Shown: positions 1 to 12,298 of the stretch, in pieces
How the letters are laid out: each line of letters begins with the position of its first letter
Position numbering within the stretch: the stretch's first letter is position 1
Source: Hirsutella rhossiliensis
Taxonomy: Eukaryota > Ascomycota > Sordariomycetes > Hypocreales > Ophiocordycipitaceae
Assembly: GCF_020360975.1 (NCBI RefSeq)
Contig: NW_025408670.1
Location: 1,426,001-1,490,000, forward strand
Reading direction: 5' to 3'
DNA: 64,000 nucleotides
Translations under genes and position numbers: made by a program
The notes under the pieces: model-generated
Database searches by the model: none
Seen by the model: the letters and a program-made list of their open reading frames with translations, nothing else
Told to the model about the DNA's origin: nothing

Positions 1-2045
1 AACCTTAGTAAAGCGGAATTACGCTATTTATAATAAAGAGATATTAGCGATTATTAGCTACCTTAAGTAATAGTAAGCGGAGCTTTAAAGCTATAAGAGC
101 TTTAAGGTTCTTATAGACTATAGGAACCTTAAGTACTTTATAACCCGCTAGTACCTCTTAGAGTAGTAAGCTTACTAGGTAGAGTATCTCTTAGGCTTTA
201 ACTTCTCGATTAAGTACTAGCTAGGGCGGGACTCTATAGTCTTAGATATACTTTCTTAAAGGGATTAAGACCGGCTAACGGGAGCGGATATCGAGGCCCG
301 GGATCTATAGCTTATCTTATAAGAAGCGCTATAGACTTATATAGGAGCTTCCCTAGTAAAGGAAGGCGCGGGGCTAATAAATAAGCCTTCTCTTATACTT
401 TTACCTTAGCCTAGTAAGGAGGGATAGACCGGCCTAAGGGCGCGTATAGCACGGGTATTCTAAGATAAGGTCCTCTAGCGCTTATAAGATAGGATATTAT
501 CTTTAGACTATACTTATAAGAGCGTTCGCTATGCTATTAAGTTTAGCGCTTAATGCCTTAATTTAAAGCTAAAGCTAAAGGTATAAGTAGCTAACTATTA
601 TATTAACCTATAGGGGTATCTATATTAGCGGGGGAGACTATAGGTACCGGGCGCGCTATATACTATAAAAGCTAAGGAGAAGGATAGACCGCTAAAGCTA
701 GATAAATAAAACGAGCTCTAAGGGAAGCTAGTCTAGCTTATTTATAACTCTAGTATTATAGGCTACTTAGGTAAGTAGGGCATAGTAGTAGGCCTTATAA
801 GGGATTTCTACTAGCCCCTCCTATAGTACTACGTTCGCCGCTTCCTTTATAACTATAATATCTATAGCCGTACTAAGATTTAAAGGGCGTAGCTTAAAAG
901 GCTACTTAAGTAGCTTCCGGTACTTAACTAGTTTTATATATATATATAAATAGACTTTATAACGGACCTCTTACTTATAAAGGGCGGTAACCGCTATATA
1001 TAAGTAATTAAGGACCGACTTAATAAGTCTATAGTATTAGAGCTAATACTATTTATAGATATAAAGTCTTATATAGAGCGCTTCCTATAGTACTAGGCCC
1101 GCTTATATAGCTAGCTAGCCTTTATTATAAGCGATAAGGGATCGAATTAAACTAGCTACTTTTAATAGTACTTATACTAGCTACTTTAAATTATATAGCT
1201 ACTTAGTATAGTATACTACTTATAGACTAATAGAGGGCTTAAGAGGGTTAACTAAGAAGTATAGGCTTACTTACGGGCTATTATAGCCTATAACTAAGTA
1301 AACTAAGACTAGTAGCTCCCCGCGGCCTAACTTATATTAAATAGTAAACTATATACCTTTATTAAAATAGCCCCTTTCTTTATAATATATAGCTTTAAAC
1401 TACCCTTATTAGTTCCCTTTACTATAGATATAGTAGTAAAGTAGTATAGTAATTTATTATTAGAGGGCCGCGCTTTTATATTTATATAAAAGCTATAAGA
1501 AACTATAAATTTTTACTAATCCGCGATAGCCGCTATAGCGTAAGATTAAGAGTAGTATACTAATAAAACTAAGGCCCTAGTAAATAGGTTTATAGTAAGA
1601 GATAAGGTATAGCTAGACCTCTATAACTATAGGTTAGTATAGCTAAAGAAGAAGCTTAACTAGCTATATATAAAGTTTATAGTATAAAGGGTTATTAGCC
1701 TATAGGTTATAGAGCTTAATAGTCTCTTAATAAGGGTCTATAATAAGATTAATATAGACCTCTTTCTTAGAGCCTCTTTTAACCTACTACCTAAATAAGA
1801 AGTAGTAGACGCTTAACCGCTTATAATCGAAGTAAAGGGAGAGGATAAGTTCGAGGTTAAAGAAATATAAGCTATATACTAGAAAAAGGTTAGTAGGGGG
1901 AAACGCTAAGAGGTCCTTATTAAGTAGCGTAGGTATCTCGACCTTATATAAGAACCTATATATAAGTTTATAGGAACTATAGCCCTTAATAAGTTTAAAG
2001 CCTTATTTAAAATAGTAAACGAAAATAATAAACTAATAAACTATT
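1..2045 (+). pseudogene. F1 pol remnant: RNase H, integrase, chromodomain
   Basis: One uninterrupted frame (codon starts at positions 2 mod 3) runs from the window edge to about 2045, broken only by TAA/TAG stops that fit former CAA/CAG or TGG. RNase H shows the (L/I)TDHRNLKYF-like block at 110-139, with His now Tyr. Integrase shows the first catalytic Asp in IDFITDL at 953-955, the second in SDKGSN at 1133-1135, and the former third residue Glu at 1241-1243 now AAG (Lys), as expected from TTGAG to TTAAG. A chromodomain follows at about 1850-2010 (EVKEI, then LIK-stop-RRYLD where LIKWRxY is expected). Its single frame suggests decay by point mutation alone. The reverse transcriptase part is upstream of the window. 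Confidence 0.85.
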
Positions 2046-2169
2046 AATAATAGCCTAGGCTAAGACTATAAAGTAAGTAAAGTAAAGTAAGTAGTTATAA
2101 TAATATAAGTATAATAATATAAGCGGAGATAAAAATAGCGTTTATTTTAAGGCGGAGCCCTTAAACTAC

Positions 2170-2850
2170 CTAAACCTACTCCTTATCTTTATTATTATCC
2201 TTATCTTTATCCTTATTATCCTCCTTTACTTTATTAGCGGCGGCGGCGCTCTTTAAGGCACTTAGGCGGCCCTTTAGGCCCGCGAGCTAGTCGGTAGTAG
2301 CGGTAGCTCTAAGGGCTCTAAGGGTAAGGGGGGCCTAGCTAGTAGTAGCGGCGGGGGTAGCGGAGGGCATAGCTAAGGGGACCGCTAATAAGGCGATAAA
2401 GGTAGTATCCTTAGTACTAAGAGAGTTAATAGCGTAAGTAAAAGAGCTAAAAAAAGGGAACTTACTTAGGGATAAGGCCCTAGCGCTTAAGGGCATAGAG
2501 ATTACGATAGGCGGCGGCGGCGGCGGTAAGGCGCTTCTTAGTAGCCCCCTATGCCTACTTATACGCGCCGGCCTTTTAAGCTAACGCCGTAGCGAGTAGG
2601 ACGGGAGGCGCCGCCTTATAGGCGCGGCTAGCACGCGCGCACTAGTAATAACTACCGCTATAGCGGCGCCCGACTTAGTCGGCGTAGGGGAGCTCCTATA
2701 ACGTATACTATATATAGGGGGCCGCGCGGGCGGCTCTAGCCTATACTTAGCGTTTATACTTTAAGAAGTTAGTAGAAAATAGCTACTATACTCGCTAAGT
2801 AGCGGACTTGTATAGGTAGTAAAGGCGGAGGCGGGGGTAGAAGGGCCGGG
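2170..2850 (-). pseudogene. F1 antisense reading frame(s) in the 3' region
   Basis: On the strand opposite to F1 pol, one frame is open over roughly 200 codons with only a few TAA/TAG stops. It is Ala/Thr/Ser/Pro-rich and ends in a Lys/Asp/Asn-rich tail (complement of about 2176-2240). A second, overlapping frame at complement 2618-2716 has Tyr or Cys codons spaced like a six-Cys cluster (x2, x6, x11, x2, x6). Tyr codons are very common after RIP, so that pattern may be chance. Both frames are conserved in the copy at 48190-49215. Product unknown. The position, between chromodomain and LTR and antisense, is the same as that of the Cys-rich gene of family A. Confidence 0.4.
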
Positions 2851-3333
2851 CGTTATAGCCGGTAGCGGGGACGGCGTCGTTATATAGAAGGGCAACGTAA
2901 GGGTAGCTAGCGTAGTAAAGGTAAAGGCGGCGGCGGTAGGCGCGGTCGCGGGGGCGCGGGTAGGAGTAGCGGTAGTAGTAGAGCTATTATCGGCTATACT
3001 TAGTACGGCGTCGATAAACGACTCTATATACTTCGAGAAGGAGGAAGTAAGGGAGGGAAAAGTAAATATATTTATCGCGGAAGTTAGTATTACGGATTAT
3101 AGCCTCCTACTTTATAGGGCAAAGAACTTATTAATTAAAGTTATTATTATTAAGGCTATTATTATTACTATAGCTATTATTATAAGTATATATTAATAAA
3201 GCGGCCTATATAGCTAGGAATAAACTAACGCTTTAAGTAAAGTAGAACTTACTTATTACTGCTATTACTATAATTAATAAAGGAGGAAAAGGAAAGAAAG
3301 GAGGAAGGGAGGGATATCGCCTTATATACCCTT

Positions 3334-3803
3334 TATTACGACTATAGTTAGCGGGCCGTAGGAGAGCCAGCTACGTTTACGTAATAAGGCGGCTCAGAAT
3401 AATAGTCGGGACGAAAGGTTACTTAGGCTTAGCTTACCTAGAGCGTACGTAAGCTAAGTAAGCCTTATATAGATAGATTACTATTTAAGAGTATAGCTTA
3501 CGAGTAAGCTATAGTAAGCTACGAAGGGGATCACGGCTAGGACCGTAATCTAAGGATAGTCTCTATAGGTATATATAGCTACCTACTTTTACTCCTTTAG
3601 ATAGATAGCTCTCTAGCTTTTAATATAGATCTTTATCACGATTTTATCTTTAATTCTAATTACCTAGTTATAGTCTATAGTCTATAACCTCTAACTTATT
3701 ACTAACGTAATATACTTATTATTACTTAGACCACGCCCTATTATATCTATTAATATAAACCCCTTAATAAGTTTATCCCTTAGGAATAATACCGGTCGTT
3801 ATA
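3334..3803 (+). repeat. A1 5' LTR (470 bp)
   Basis: Direct repeat of 10697-11173, the same 470-bp length as the A2 5' LTR (49383-49852). The ends are inverted-complementary (TATTACGAC / GTCGTTATA). The CCCTT target duplication lies directly outside. Confidence 0.93.
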
Positions 3804-3814
3804 CGTTAAAAGCT
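3804..3814 (+). promoter_or_regulatory. A1 primer-binding site, probable self-priming type
   Basis: CGTTAAAAGCT starts directly after the LTR. Nine of its bases are complementary to AGCTTTTAA inside the LTR at 3615-3623. The remaining two would pair if the LTR bases 3624-3625 (TA) were once CG. tRNA-primed elements usually show TGG here. The arrangement matches self-primed Tf1/sushi-type elements and the clearer case in element Z. The same site occurs at 49853. Confidence 0.55.
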
Positions 3815-3984
3815 CTTATTTAGTATAATACCGCGTTACTCTAAGTAATACCGTAACTATTAATATACCTATATAGTAAACTAGATTAACTAACTCTAAA
3901 GCTACTATATCGCCTTAGGATATAATACGCGAAATTATCGCCCTTCGATATAAGGTATAGTTACTTAGGAATAGAGGAGGCAAC

Positions 3985-4950
3985 GGATAAGTTAGGGACC
4001 TTAGAGAAGTAGTTAAACTAAAATAGCTAAGACTATTCGACGGTACTTACGGCACGCTTTAAGACTTTCTTACCTAACTTAAGGCCTATTACTAGTTTTA
4101 CCCTACTAAACTCTTAGACCTAGTCGAAAAGGTACTCTACGTAGGAAATTATTTATCTAGAACGGTACTCGCTTAGTTTAGACCTATTATAAGGGATTTT
4201 CTCGATAACTAACTAGCGCGATAAGATAACGAGATAGATAAAGTCTTTACTAGTTTCTAAGGATTCGAAGAAGCTATTATAAAGGTATTTAGAATAACTA
4301 ACGAGGAACGAGAAGCTAAATAAAAACTTTAAGAACTCCGATAAAGGATCTTAATATCGGATTATACTATAAAGTTCTAATAAGTTACCTTAAAGCTTAA
4401 TTAAGATAATAAACCTCTTATATTACGATTCTATAATAGGCTTAAAGAAGAAGTTAAGGACGAACTTTATAAGGAAAATCGACCTAATAACCTCTTAGAC
4501 TATATTACTATAGTAGTACGAATCGACGATAGATAGTATACGTAACGCTAAGAAAAGAAATAAGGAAGAGGAAACTAGAACCCTTTTTATAAGAATAACT
4601 TTAACCGACGCACTAACTATAAAAAGAAGCGCGAAACTCTTATTGCCTATACCTATATAACTAACTTAAGTAGGATAGATCTAGATATAATATAGAAAAG
4701 CAAAGGAAAGTATTTTAACTATAGGAAACCTAGATATTACTTAAAAGAATATAGATAACCTTATAAGGAGAAGAAAACCTACTAAGTACTAGCCCTAGAA
4801 GGTAAGAAATACCTAAACGCTACTAATAGATAGGAACTAAAGTATAAACTCCTTAGTTAGACTATATATTACGATAATAAATATATAGTATACTTTAGCG
4901 ATAAAAACGGTACTAGATAGTTCCTAAAGCTACTAAAGAAAACCCTTATA
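3985..4950 (+). pseudogene. A1 gag remnant with CCHC zinc knuckle
   Basis: A + strand frame with former-Gln stops encodes a gag-like capsid (LRLFDGTYGTLQDFLTQLKA-like block near 4030-4085). It is followed by a knuckle at 4711-4752 read as YFNYRKPRYYLKEY. Restoring TAT to TGT or CAT and AGG to GGG gives the C-x2-C-x4-H-x4-C layout, residue for residue. The knuckle is in frame 1 and the protease and RT are in frame 0, so gag and pol are in different frames unless a later indel separated them. Confidence 0.8.
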
Positions 4951-7900
4951 ATAATATAATAAAGGGATCCTAAAATATAGAAATAAGTTAAATTTATAGA
5001 ACCGGAATACCCCTATCTTAAAGGAGTCTCTTAAGACTAGATTAAGAAGAACGGTAAACGATTCTAAGAAGATATACGAAATAAAAATCGATAATAATAA
5101 TAGGTAGTCTATAAATAATATAATAAAGAAGATATAGATATAGCCCTTATACTTATAAAACTTAGATAATAACCTAAGGAGGAATAACGAAGTATTAATA
5201 ATATAAGCTTTAAAGAATAAGAAATACCTAGAGAAATAGAAGACGAGAACGAACTTATACTACTACCCTCGCTACTAAGGGAGAATACTATAATTAGAGA
5301 ATACGCTCTATACTTTAAAGAATTTAAAGAAATACTTAAAATTAAAACCTAATAAATACCTTAAATTCTTACGGAAAACTAATAAGCTATATTAATTCGA
5401 TATTAACCGGTACTACGCGGAAGAGACTATACTATAGCTATTGCCGTAGTCGATACCTTTATAATACTATAATAAGAATAGTAACTACGAGGAGAATTTA
5501 AAGACGATCTATAAATACTACTTACTTATAAGTACTATAAGTATATTTTATAGATATTATACGTTTACCTAGATTATATAATATACTTCTAGATAAAGGT
5601 ATAATACGACGCCTTCTTAGTTAGGTTTAAGGGATAAGTACTTTCGAAACCCTACTTAAGTATAAAACTAGACTACTAGAAAATCGATTAACGCTACCTA
5701 AATAACTAAGTTATATTATTAGAACCCGATTATAGTACGCTACTTAAATACCGCGATAATTATAGTTTATTAACGAGATATCTTTTAGAGATATATAAAA
5801 TCTATAAATACGCTAAAATAAAGGAATAGTATAACGCTACTCGCTCTAAGGTATTTAAACCCTTAATCTTTTAAAGACTTACGTAATAAGTTAAATATAA
5901 CGAAGAAGATTATAATAAATATATATACCTAAACTATAGAGTTTATAAATATAAAAAAGTATAAGTATAGTATAAACGATATAACGGTATACTAAAAGAT
6001 TATTAGTAATATATATAAAGGCTATAGGCTATATTTAACTAAGGAAAAATCGATATAGAAATACTACATAAAAAATAAAAAGATATAGAACGAAAACTTA
6101 ACCTTTAGTACGAAAACGAATAAAATTACGAAGTATAGTATATAATTAACTACGAAGTAGTATAATATAAACGATATAGCGTTAAGAAATAAGAAATCTT
6201 CGATTAGCTATAAGAAATTAGTCTCTTAAGCCTTAATATAATACTACGCGACGAAAATATAAAGAAACGATATCGATAATAAATCGAAGAAGAATACCTA
6301 AATAAAATAAATAAGGCCTAGGCAAAAAATAAGGTACGCTATTTATAAAAGGGCTATAGACTAGCACGATACGATAAGATCTAAGGACCCTATATATAGT
6401 AACGGTAAGCTATAGCGACTAAATAGTATTAGATATCTAAATCGCGGGCTATTATATATATATACTTTTAGACTATAGCGCGATAGGTAACTACGTTTTA
6501 CCTAGAGTCGTTAATCGTTACCGACTTATATAGAGATATAAGATAGATCTATATAAACTTACGAATATTAAAGGAGAGGCCTTTAACTATAATAACGGAA
6601 TTATTAATATAAAGATTAATTACCTCGATATTAATATCTAAGGCTATAACGAACGAGTTAACTTTAATATTATAGATATTAGAAAATATAACCTTATATT
6701 AAGGCTTTTATAGCTATAGGAGAGCAACCTACTAATTAACTAGAAAACTAGCTAGCTACGTTAGGATAAAGATATAAGTTTCTAGGACTAGTAGATTTAG
6801 GAGAAAGTAAAATTTTATAATAATTTAGCTACTAAATAAAATAAAAAGGATAACCGTTTAAGTAAATTATTATAGGCTTTAGTAATATAAACGAAAATAG
6901 TAACTAAACTAGCGGATATAATAAAATCGACTAATAAGACCTATATACTAACTAATATAGCTATATAACCTAGTATCTAATATAAATAGAATAAAGGATA
7001 TAATATAAAGATCTAAAGAGTTATTACTACTCTAAGGAAAGACCTTAAATAAATTAATAAAGAGCTTAAGTTAAGAGAAACTAGCTCTTAAAAGAAAGAA
7101 TAAAGCCTATAAGATAGAATAAAGAATATCCCTTAGGAATACCGGAAATATAATAAACTCTTTAAGGAAGAACTTAAGATAAGGTTACCTAAATATAGTT
7201 AATAGGACCACGAAATTTATCTTAAGGATAAAATAACGCTAACGTTCTATAAGATCTATAACTTAAACGAAAAGTAACTATAAACGCTACGCGACTACCT
7301 TAACGAAAATCTACGAAAGGGATATATATAAACGTTAATATCTAAAGTAGGCTATCTAGTTATATTTATTTTAAAGAAAAACGGTAAGCTATAACTAGTT
7401 ATTAATTATAGACGCTTAAACGATATTATAATAAAGGACCGAATACTATTACCGCTTATATCGGAACTATAAGATCGACTATATAGTAAAAAATAGTTTA
7501 TAGCCCTTAACCTTAAAGGCGCCTATAACTTAATACGTATAAAAAAGAGATATAAATAGATAATAGCCTTTAAAACGAAATTTAAACTATTCGAATATCT
7601 AGTAATACTATTTAGACTTATAAATATACTAGCTACCTTTTAACGGATAATTAATAATATCCTATGCGAATACTTAAATATCTTTATAGTAGTATACCTA
7701 GATAATATCCTAATCTTCTTAGATACCCTAGAAGAATATAAAGAATACGTTTATAAGGTACTCTACGTACTTTAGAATATAAAGTTACTAGTTAAACTAA
7801 AGAAAAGTAAGTTTTATATATAGGAAGTAGACTTCCTTAGATATATAATCTTACTAAGAAAGATATAGATATAATAAGATAAGATTAACTTAGTTAAAGA

Positions 7901-10000
7901 ATATCTAACGCTAAAGAACGTTAAGGATATATAAAGTTTCCTAGGATTTATAAATTACTACCGATAATTTATTAAAGATTTTAGAAAGATTATAGTACTA
8001 CTATACGACTTAATAAAGAAGGAAAAAGGATTTATATAGGACGATAAAGCTAACGAAGCTTTCGAATATATTAAGACTACGATTACGTAAGAACTAGTCT
8101 TAACTACCTTCGATCTAAAAAAATAAATTAAACTTAAAATTAATATATTAGACTTTACTCTAAGAGTATAAATCGGATAAAAAGATAATAAAGGAAGACT
8201 ATAACTAATTATATTCTACTCGAAAAAGCTATATAGCGTAGAACTTAATTACCCTATCTACGATAAAGAATTCCTTATAATTATTTAAGCTTTTAAGGAA
8301 TTTCGATACTACCTTCTTAGAAGTAAGTATAAAGTTAAGGTCTATATAGATTATAAGAATATCTTATACTTTATAATAATATAATAGTTAAACGGACGAT
8401 AGATTTAATAGGCCGAATATTTATTAGAATTCGACTATAAAATAATCTATAGAAAAGGAATAGAAAACGGTCGAGCTAATACCCTTAGTCGACGAAGTAA
8501 CTATAATATAAGAGCACTTATAGTAAAAGGATAGCTCCTAGAAATTAACGAAAACGGAAACTACTAGTAATAATAGCTAAATATAATATTTAAAGTATAA
8601 CCTAACGACTTAATATACTAAAAGATCCTAAAATAGATAAAAGAATATAAAGTATTAAACGGATATAATATAGAATATTTAGAAGTTCTAATATATAAAA
8701 ATAAAATCTAGATACTATTAAAATTATAAGATAAAGTTATATAAGATATATACGAATATCTAATATATAGATACTAAGGAATCTAAAGAATAATAGAACG
8801 GATTAAACGATAATATAACTTCCTATAGCTTAAGGAAGTAGTATAATAAGTTATTAAAAAATATAAACTTTATATATAAAGTAAAGCTAAACGATATAAA
8901 CTATACGGAGAATTATAACCGCTACTAGTACTAGAGAAACTATAGGATTCGATAGCTTTCGACTATATTATAAAGCTACTACCGTCGAAAGAACCTATAA
9001 CTAATATTAAGTATAATAGTATATTCGTTATTACTAATAGACTAATAAAGTATAGGTATTTTCTACTATATAAAAAAGCAAGTAATATAGAAGAGCTAGT
9101 ATATATATTCCTACGAATAATTATTAGTAATTACGGACTACTAAATAAGATTATTTTTAATAAAGGAAGTATATTTATAGCTAAGTTTTAGTAAGCTCTT
9201 ATAGCGCAATTAAGGACGAAATATAAGCTTAGTATAGCTTATTACCTATAAATAAATAGATAAATAGAACGACTTAACTAAACGCTTAAATAATATTTAC
9301 GATACTATATTAGCTACGAATAAAACGATTAAGTTAAATAGCTATTAATAGCGTAACTAGCTTATAATAGCTTAGTTACGGAAATAACTAAGCTCTTACT
9401 AGTATATACTAATTATAGATATAACCTAGAAGCATTTAAGGTTACTCGATAAAGACTATAAGCGGAACGAGCGATACTATAAGTAGATTAGCTACGAAAA
9501 TTATATAAAGAAATACAATAAGAACTTTAATTTATTAGAGAACGAATATCTACTTACTATAATCGGAAAAGATTATAGGGACTAATCTTTTAAGACGGAG
9601 ATATAGTCTACCTTATACGACGAAATATTAAAATAAAACGACTAAGTAATAAATTAGATTTTAAGAAACTTAGACCGTTTAAGGTTAAGAAAACTATTTT
9701 AAAAGTTAACTATAAACTTTCGCTACTAATAATAATATAAATATACCCGATATTTTATATCTTATTATTAGAACTAGCGCTATAAAACGCGAAACTATAG
9801 GAAAAAATCGAAGTCGACGATAATTAAAAATATAAAGTAGAATAAATACTAAATATAAGAAAATAAGGTTAGTAATAAGAATACCTTATTAAGTAAAAGG
9901 GATACGGACTAAAGGAAAATACCTAGGAACTACTTAAGCACTTAACCTACTATAGTTCTCTACTTCGATAGTTTTACTAGTAAAATCTACCCTAGGTATC
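4950..10000 (+). pseudogene. A1 pol remnant: linker, protease, RT, RNase H, integrase, chromodomain
   Basis: About 1.4 kb of Asn/Lys/Glu-rich linker precedes the protease (LLD-Y-SAIGNYV around 6471, where Y replaces Cys or similar). RT has YLDN at 7695-7706, from YLDD by GAT/GAC to AAT. The integrase catalytic triad is GAC at 8961, AAT (former Asp) at 9159 and intact GAA at 9267, all in frame 0. The chromodomain at about 9825-9970 has the form YKVE-IL....EYLIK-KGYGLKENT-E. The frame from protease to chromodomain shows no shift. Sense product: gag-pol of a chromodomain-carrying Ty3/gypsy element. Inactive, because two catalytic Asp codons and dozens of Gln/Trp codons are lost. Confidence 0.88.
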
Positions 10001-10640
10001 GTAAAATCGCCTAATAAACTAATAGCATTCTAATTAATTATATTAAATCTACCTATAAACTAAATATCGACTACTACTTTAGATTCTTAGCGCTTAGCCT
10101 CGTTAAGGTTATCTAAGGAACGAAGGCCCTAATAGACTATCTTAGTACCCTTTATCTTTAGCTAGCGCTTTTAACGGCGAAGCCGCGCTAAACGAGCTAA
10201 GGCTTTATTTAGGTCGGCTTAAGCTTTTAATATTCGCTCCTTAGTAATTTCTTCTTCTTTATCTAATCGATCGGACTCTAGATTTATTCGGGATACTAAG
10301 AAATATATTAGCTATAAATAATAGGTAGGATAATAAAGTTACCTATAAGAGCTAATCGCTACGCCTAACGTATTATAGGAACGACCTTACTATATATATT
10401 CGGTATACTTAGAAGATTTCTCTAGCATTTTATAGTAGAAGCCGCGCGACGAATAGAAAGAACACAGTATAACGTCGAAACTAAGACGATTAATAGACTT
10501 AGCTAAACGAATACGCTTAAGGGTCTTACGAGAACGATCCTTTAATACGCGACTAGATATACTATTAGTAGTATATCCTAAGGGATAGAAAGGACGAAAC
10601 GGGGAATATATATACGCGCGATAAGGGTATATTTATATAT
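9935..10640 (-). pseudogene. A1 antisense gene: Zn2Cys6-like cluster plus basic coiled coil
   Basis: Antisense to pol, one frame is continuous for over 200 codons, with stops only at TAA/TAG sites that fit former CAA/CAG. At complement 10375-10464 six Cys/former-Cys codons are spaced x2, x6, x8, x2, x6; the first TGT (10462-10464) is intact and the others read TAT. The text between them is CxFCSSRGFxCKMLEKSS-like. A Leu/Glu/Lys/Arg-rich helix follows (DKEEEITKERILKA, then LARLARLRR, LRSLDNLNEAKR). Known Zn2Cys6 domains have C-x2-C-x6-C-x5..16-C-x2-C-x6..8-C. I infer a nucleic-acid-binding accessory protein; its role is unknown. A2 has the same frame and A3 a diverged homologue. Confidence 0.72.
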
Positions 10641-10696
10641 AGCGGCTAAGGTAGTAGTAGGTCTTACGGATAAGACTAAAAGGAAGGGAGATATTA

Positions 10697-11173
10697 TATT
10701 ACGACTACAGTTAGTAGGCCGTAAGAGAGCCGGCTACGTTTACGTAATAAGGCGGCTTAGAATAATAGTTAGGACGAGAAGTTACTTAGGCTTAGCTTAC
10801 CTAGAGCGTATATAAGCTAAGTAAGCCTTATATAGATAGATTACTATTTAGGAGTATAGCTTATAAGTAAGCTATAGTAAGCTATAAAGGGGATTATAGC
10901 TAGGACCATGATCTAAGGATAGTCTCTATAGGTATATATAGCCACCTACTTTTACTCCTTTAGATAGATAGCTCTCTAGCTTTTAATATAGATCTTTATT
11001 ACGATTCTATCTTTAATTCCGATTACTAATTACCTAGTTATAGTCTACGGTCTACGACCTCCGACTTATTACTAACGTAATATACTTATTATTACTTAGA
11101 CCACGCCCTATTATATCTACTAATATAAACCCCTTAATAGGTTTATCCCTTAGGAATAATACCGGTCGTTATA
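10697..11173 (+). repeat. A1 3' LTR (477 bp)
   Basis: Direct repeat of 3334-3803 with scattered C/T and G/A differences, most of them RIP-type. It ends GTCGTTATA, followed by the CCCTT duplication. Confidence 0.93.
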
Positions 11174-11495
11174 CCCTTAAGTAAAGGAGGCTACTTAAGG
11201 CTAAGGGGATAAGTAACCTAAGGCTTACGTAGGTCTAGGCTAGCCGCTAGCTACTTAGGGGCGTATATAATAGGTTACGCCCTTATTTAAATAGCTAGCT
11301 AGCTAATAAGTATAGAGCATAGTTCTAGCTACCTAGGCTAATAAGCGCGGGGATAATAAGGCTAGTAGGGCTAGTATAATTAATAGGAAAAGGTAGGGTA
11401 GAGCTAGCGGTATAGGCCTAATAGTATAAAAGCTATTAATTAAGTAACGCCGCGCCGCGCTTAAAGGAGGGCATTATATAAAAGTCTTTAACTAT

Positions 11496-11662
11496 TATAA
11501 GTTATAGGCTTAAGCTATAGCCTAAGCTATATAGTTACGTATAAAGGGCTAGATCTTATATATATATATATAAGCTAGCTATATATAAGAGAGCTCTATA
11601 TAGCTTATTAATATTATCTTATAGATAGTACTTATATATATACCTTTACTTACTTTATAATA
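11496..11662 (+). repeat. F1 3' LTR
   Basis: This 167-bp segment starts TATAAG and ends CTTTATAATA. It recurs at the same length, inverted, at 47677-47843. Its last 60 bp or so resemble the end of the E-element LTR. The 5' limit is inferred from that resemblance, since F1's own 5' LTR is outside the window, so the true LTR may be longer. At 11663 copia fragment D2 begins abruptly. Confidence 0.55.
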
Positions 11663-12041
11663 GTTTACTACTTCTTAGTACTTAGGGCTAGGATTTTAAT
11701 TATACTTAGCTAGCTAAGAGACTAAAAAAGAGATATCTAGTTTAAAAAAAATAGCTTAATAAAAATAAAGAGCCTACCTTTTATTAATATTAGTATTTCT
11801 CTTACTTCTTAGCTTAAAAGGATAGATTAAGTAAAAGCTCTTTATTTAATATTAGTATAAAAAGAAGCTTTTTCTTAAGGGAATAAGGAGGAATTTATAA
11901 GCGACCTTATTAATATAGGCGTCCTAAGTAAGCTAGATAGTCTATTAGGACCTATTTTAAAGGATTTATATCCCTAGAAACTACTTTAGCTCCCTTAGCT
12001 TAGTTATTTTAAACTTTTATTATAAGCCTTTTATAGCTTTC

Positions 12042-12298
12042 TATAAAAGAATATATATTATAGTATAATTAGTTAGGTAGTAGAGATAGCTAAAAGTACT
12101 ACGTAATATATATTATACTTTCCTTATTATAAGACTAAAGCTTATAAAAAGAGGGAATTTTCCTCTTTTAATAAAATAGTAAGTAGTCTATAATATATAA
12201 GTAAGGTAAGCACGATTCCCTACTAATACCCTATTAATATATTAGTACTATATACCTAAGTACTTTATTAGCTTATACCTTTTAGTAGCGCTCTTATA
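12042..12298 (-). repeat. B 3' LTR (257 bp)
   Basis: Direct repeat of 19594-19849 with few differences. Terminal TATAAAAGA and CTCTTATA are inverted-complementary at their outer bases. Confidence 0.88.

Larger units (their letters stand above)
3334..11173 (+). mobile_element. A1: complete RIP-decayed Ty3/gypsy chromovirus, 7.84 kb
   Basis: The element is bounded by LTRs beginning TATTACGAC and ending GTCGTTATA (TG..CA turned into TA..TA) and flanked by the perfect 5-bp repeat CCCTT (3329-3333, 11174-11178). Order inside: self-priming-type PBS, gag with zinc knuckle, long linker, protease, RT, RNase H, integrase, chromodomain, then an antisense gene before the 3' LTR. It lies in the 3' region of F1, so it is younger than F1. 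A2 and A3 are further copies of the same family, and the partial LTR at 21437-21951 is a distant relative. Confidence 0.93.
1..11662 (+). mobile_element. F1: 3' part of a RIP-decayed Ty3/gypsy chromovirus, split by A1
   Basis: The window opens inside the RNase H domain of this element. Integrase, chromodomain, a long 3' region and a 3' LTR follow in order. The 3' region is interrupted by A1 at 3334-11173 (CCCTT duplicated at 3329-3333 and 11174-11178). The same 3' region plus LTR recurs in inverse orientation at 47677-49346 without the A insertion. That supports reading 2045-3333 and 11179-11662 as one continuous piece. The 5' half lies outside the window. Confidence 0.75.

Noticed and set aside
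2618..2716. Six-Cys cluster in F1 as a firm domain call
   Set aside because: A competing frame over the same bases is far more open, and Tyr codons are so frequent after RIP that the spacing could be chance. Kept only as a tentative point.
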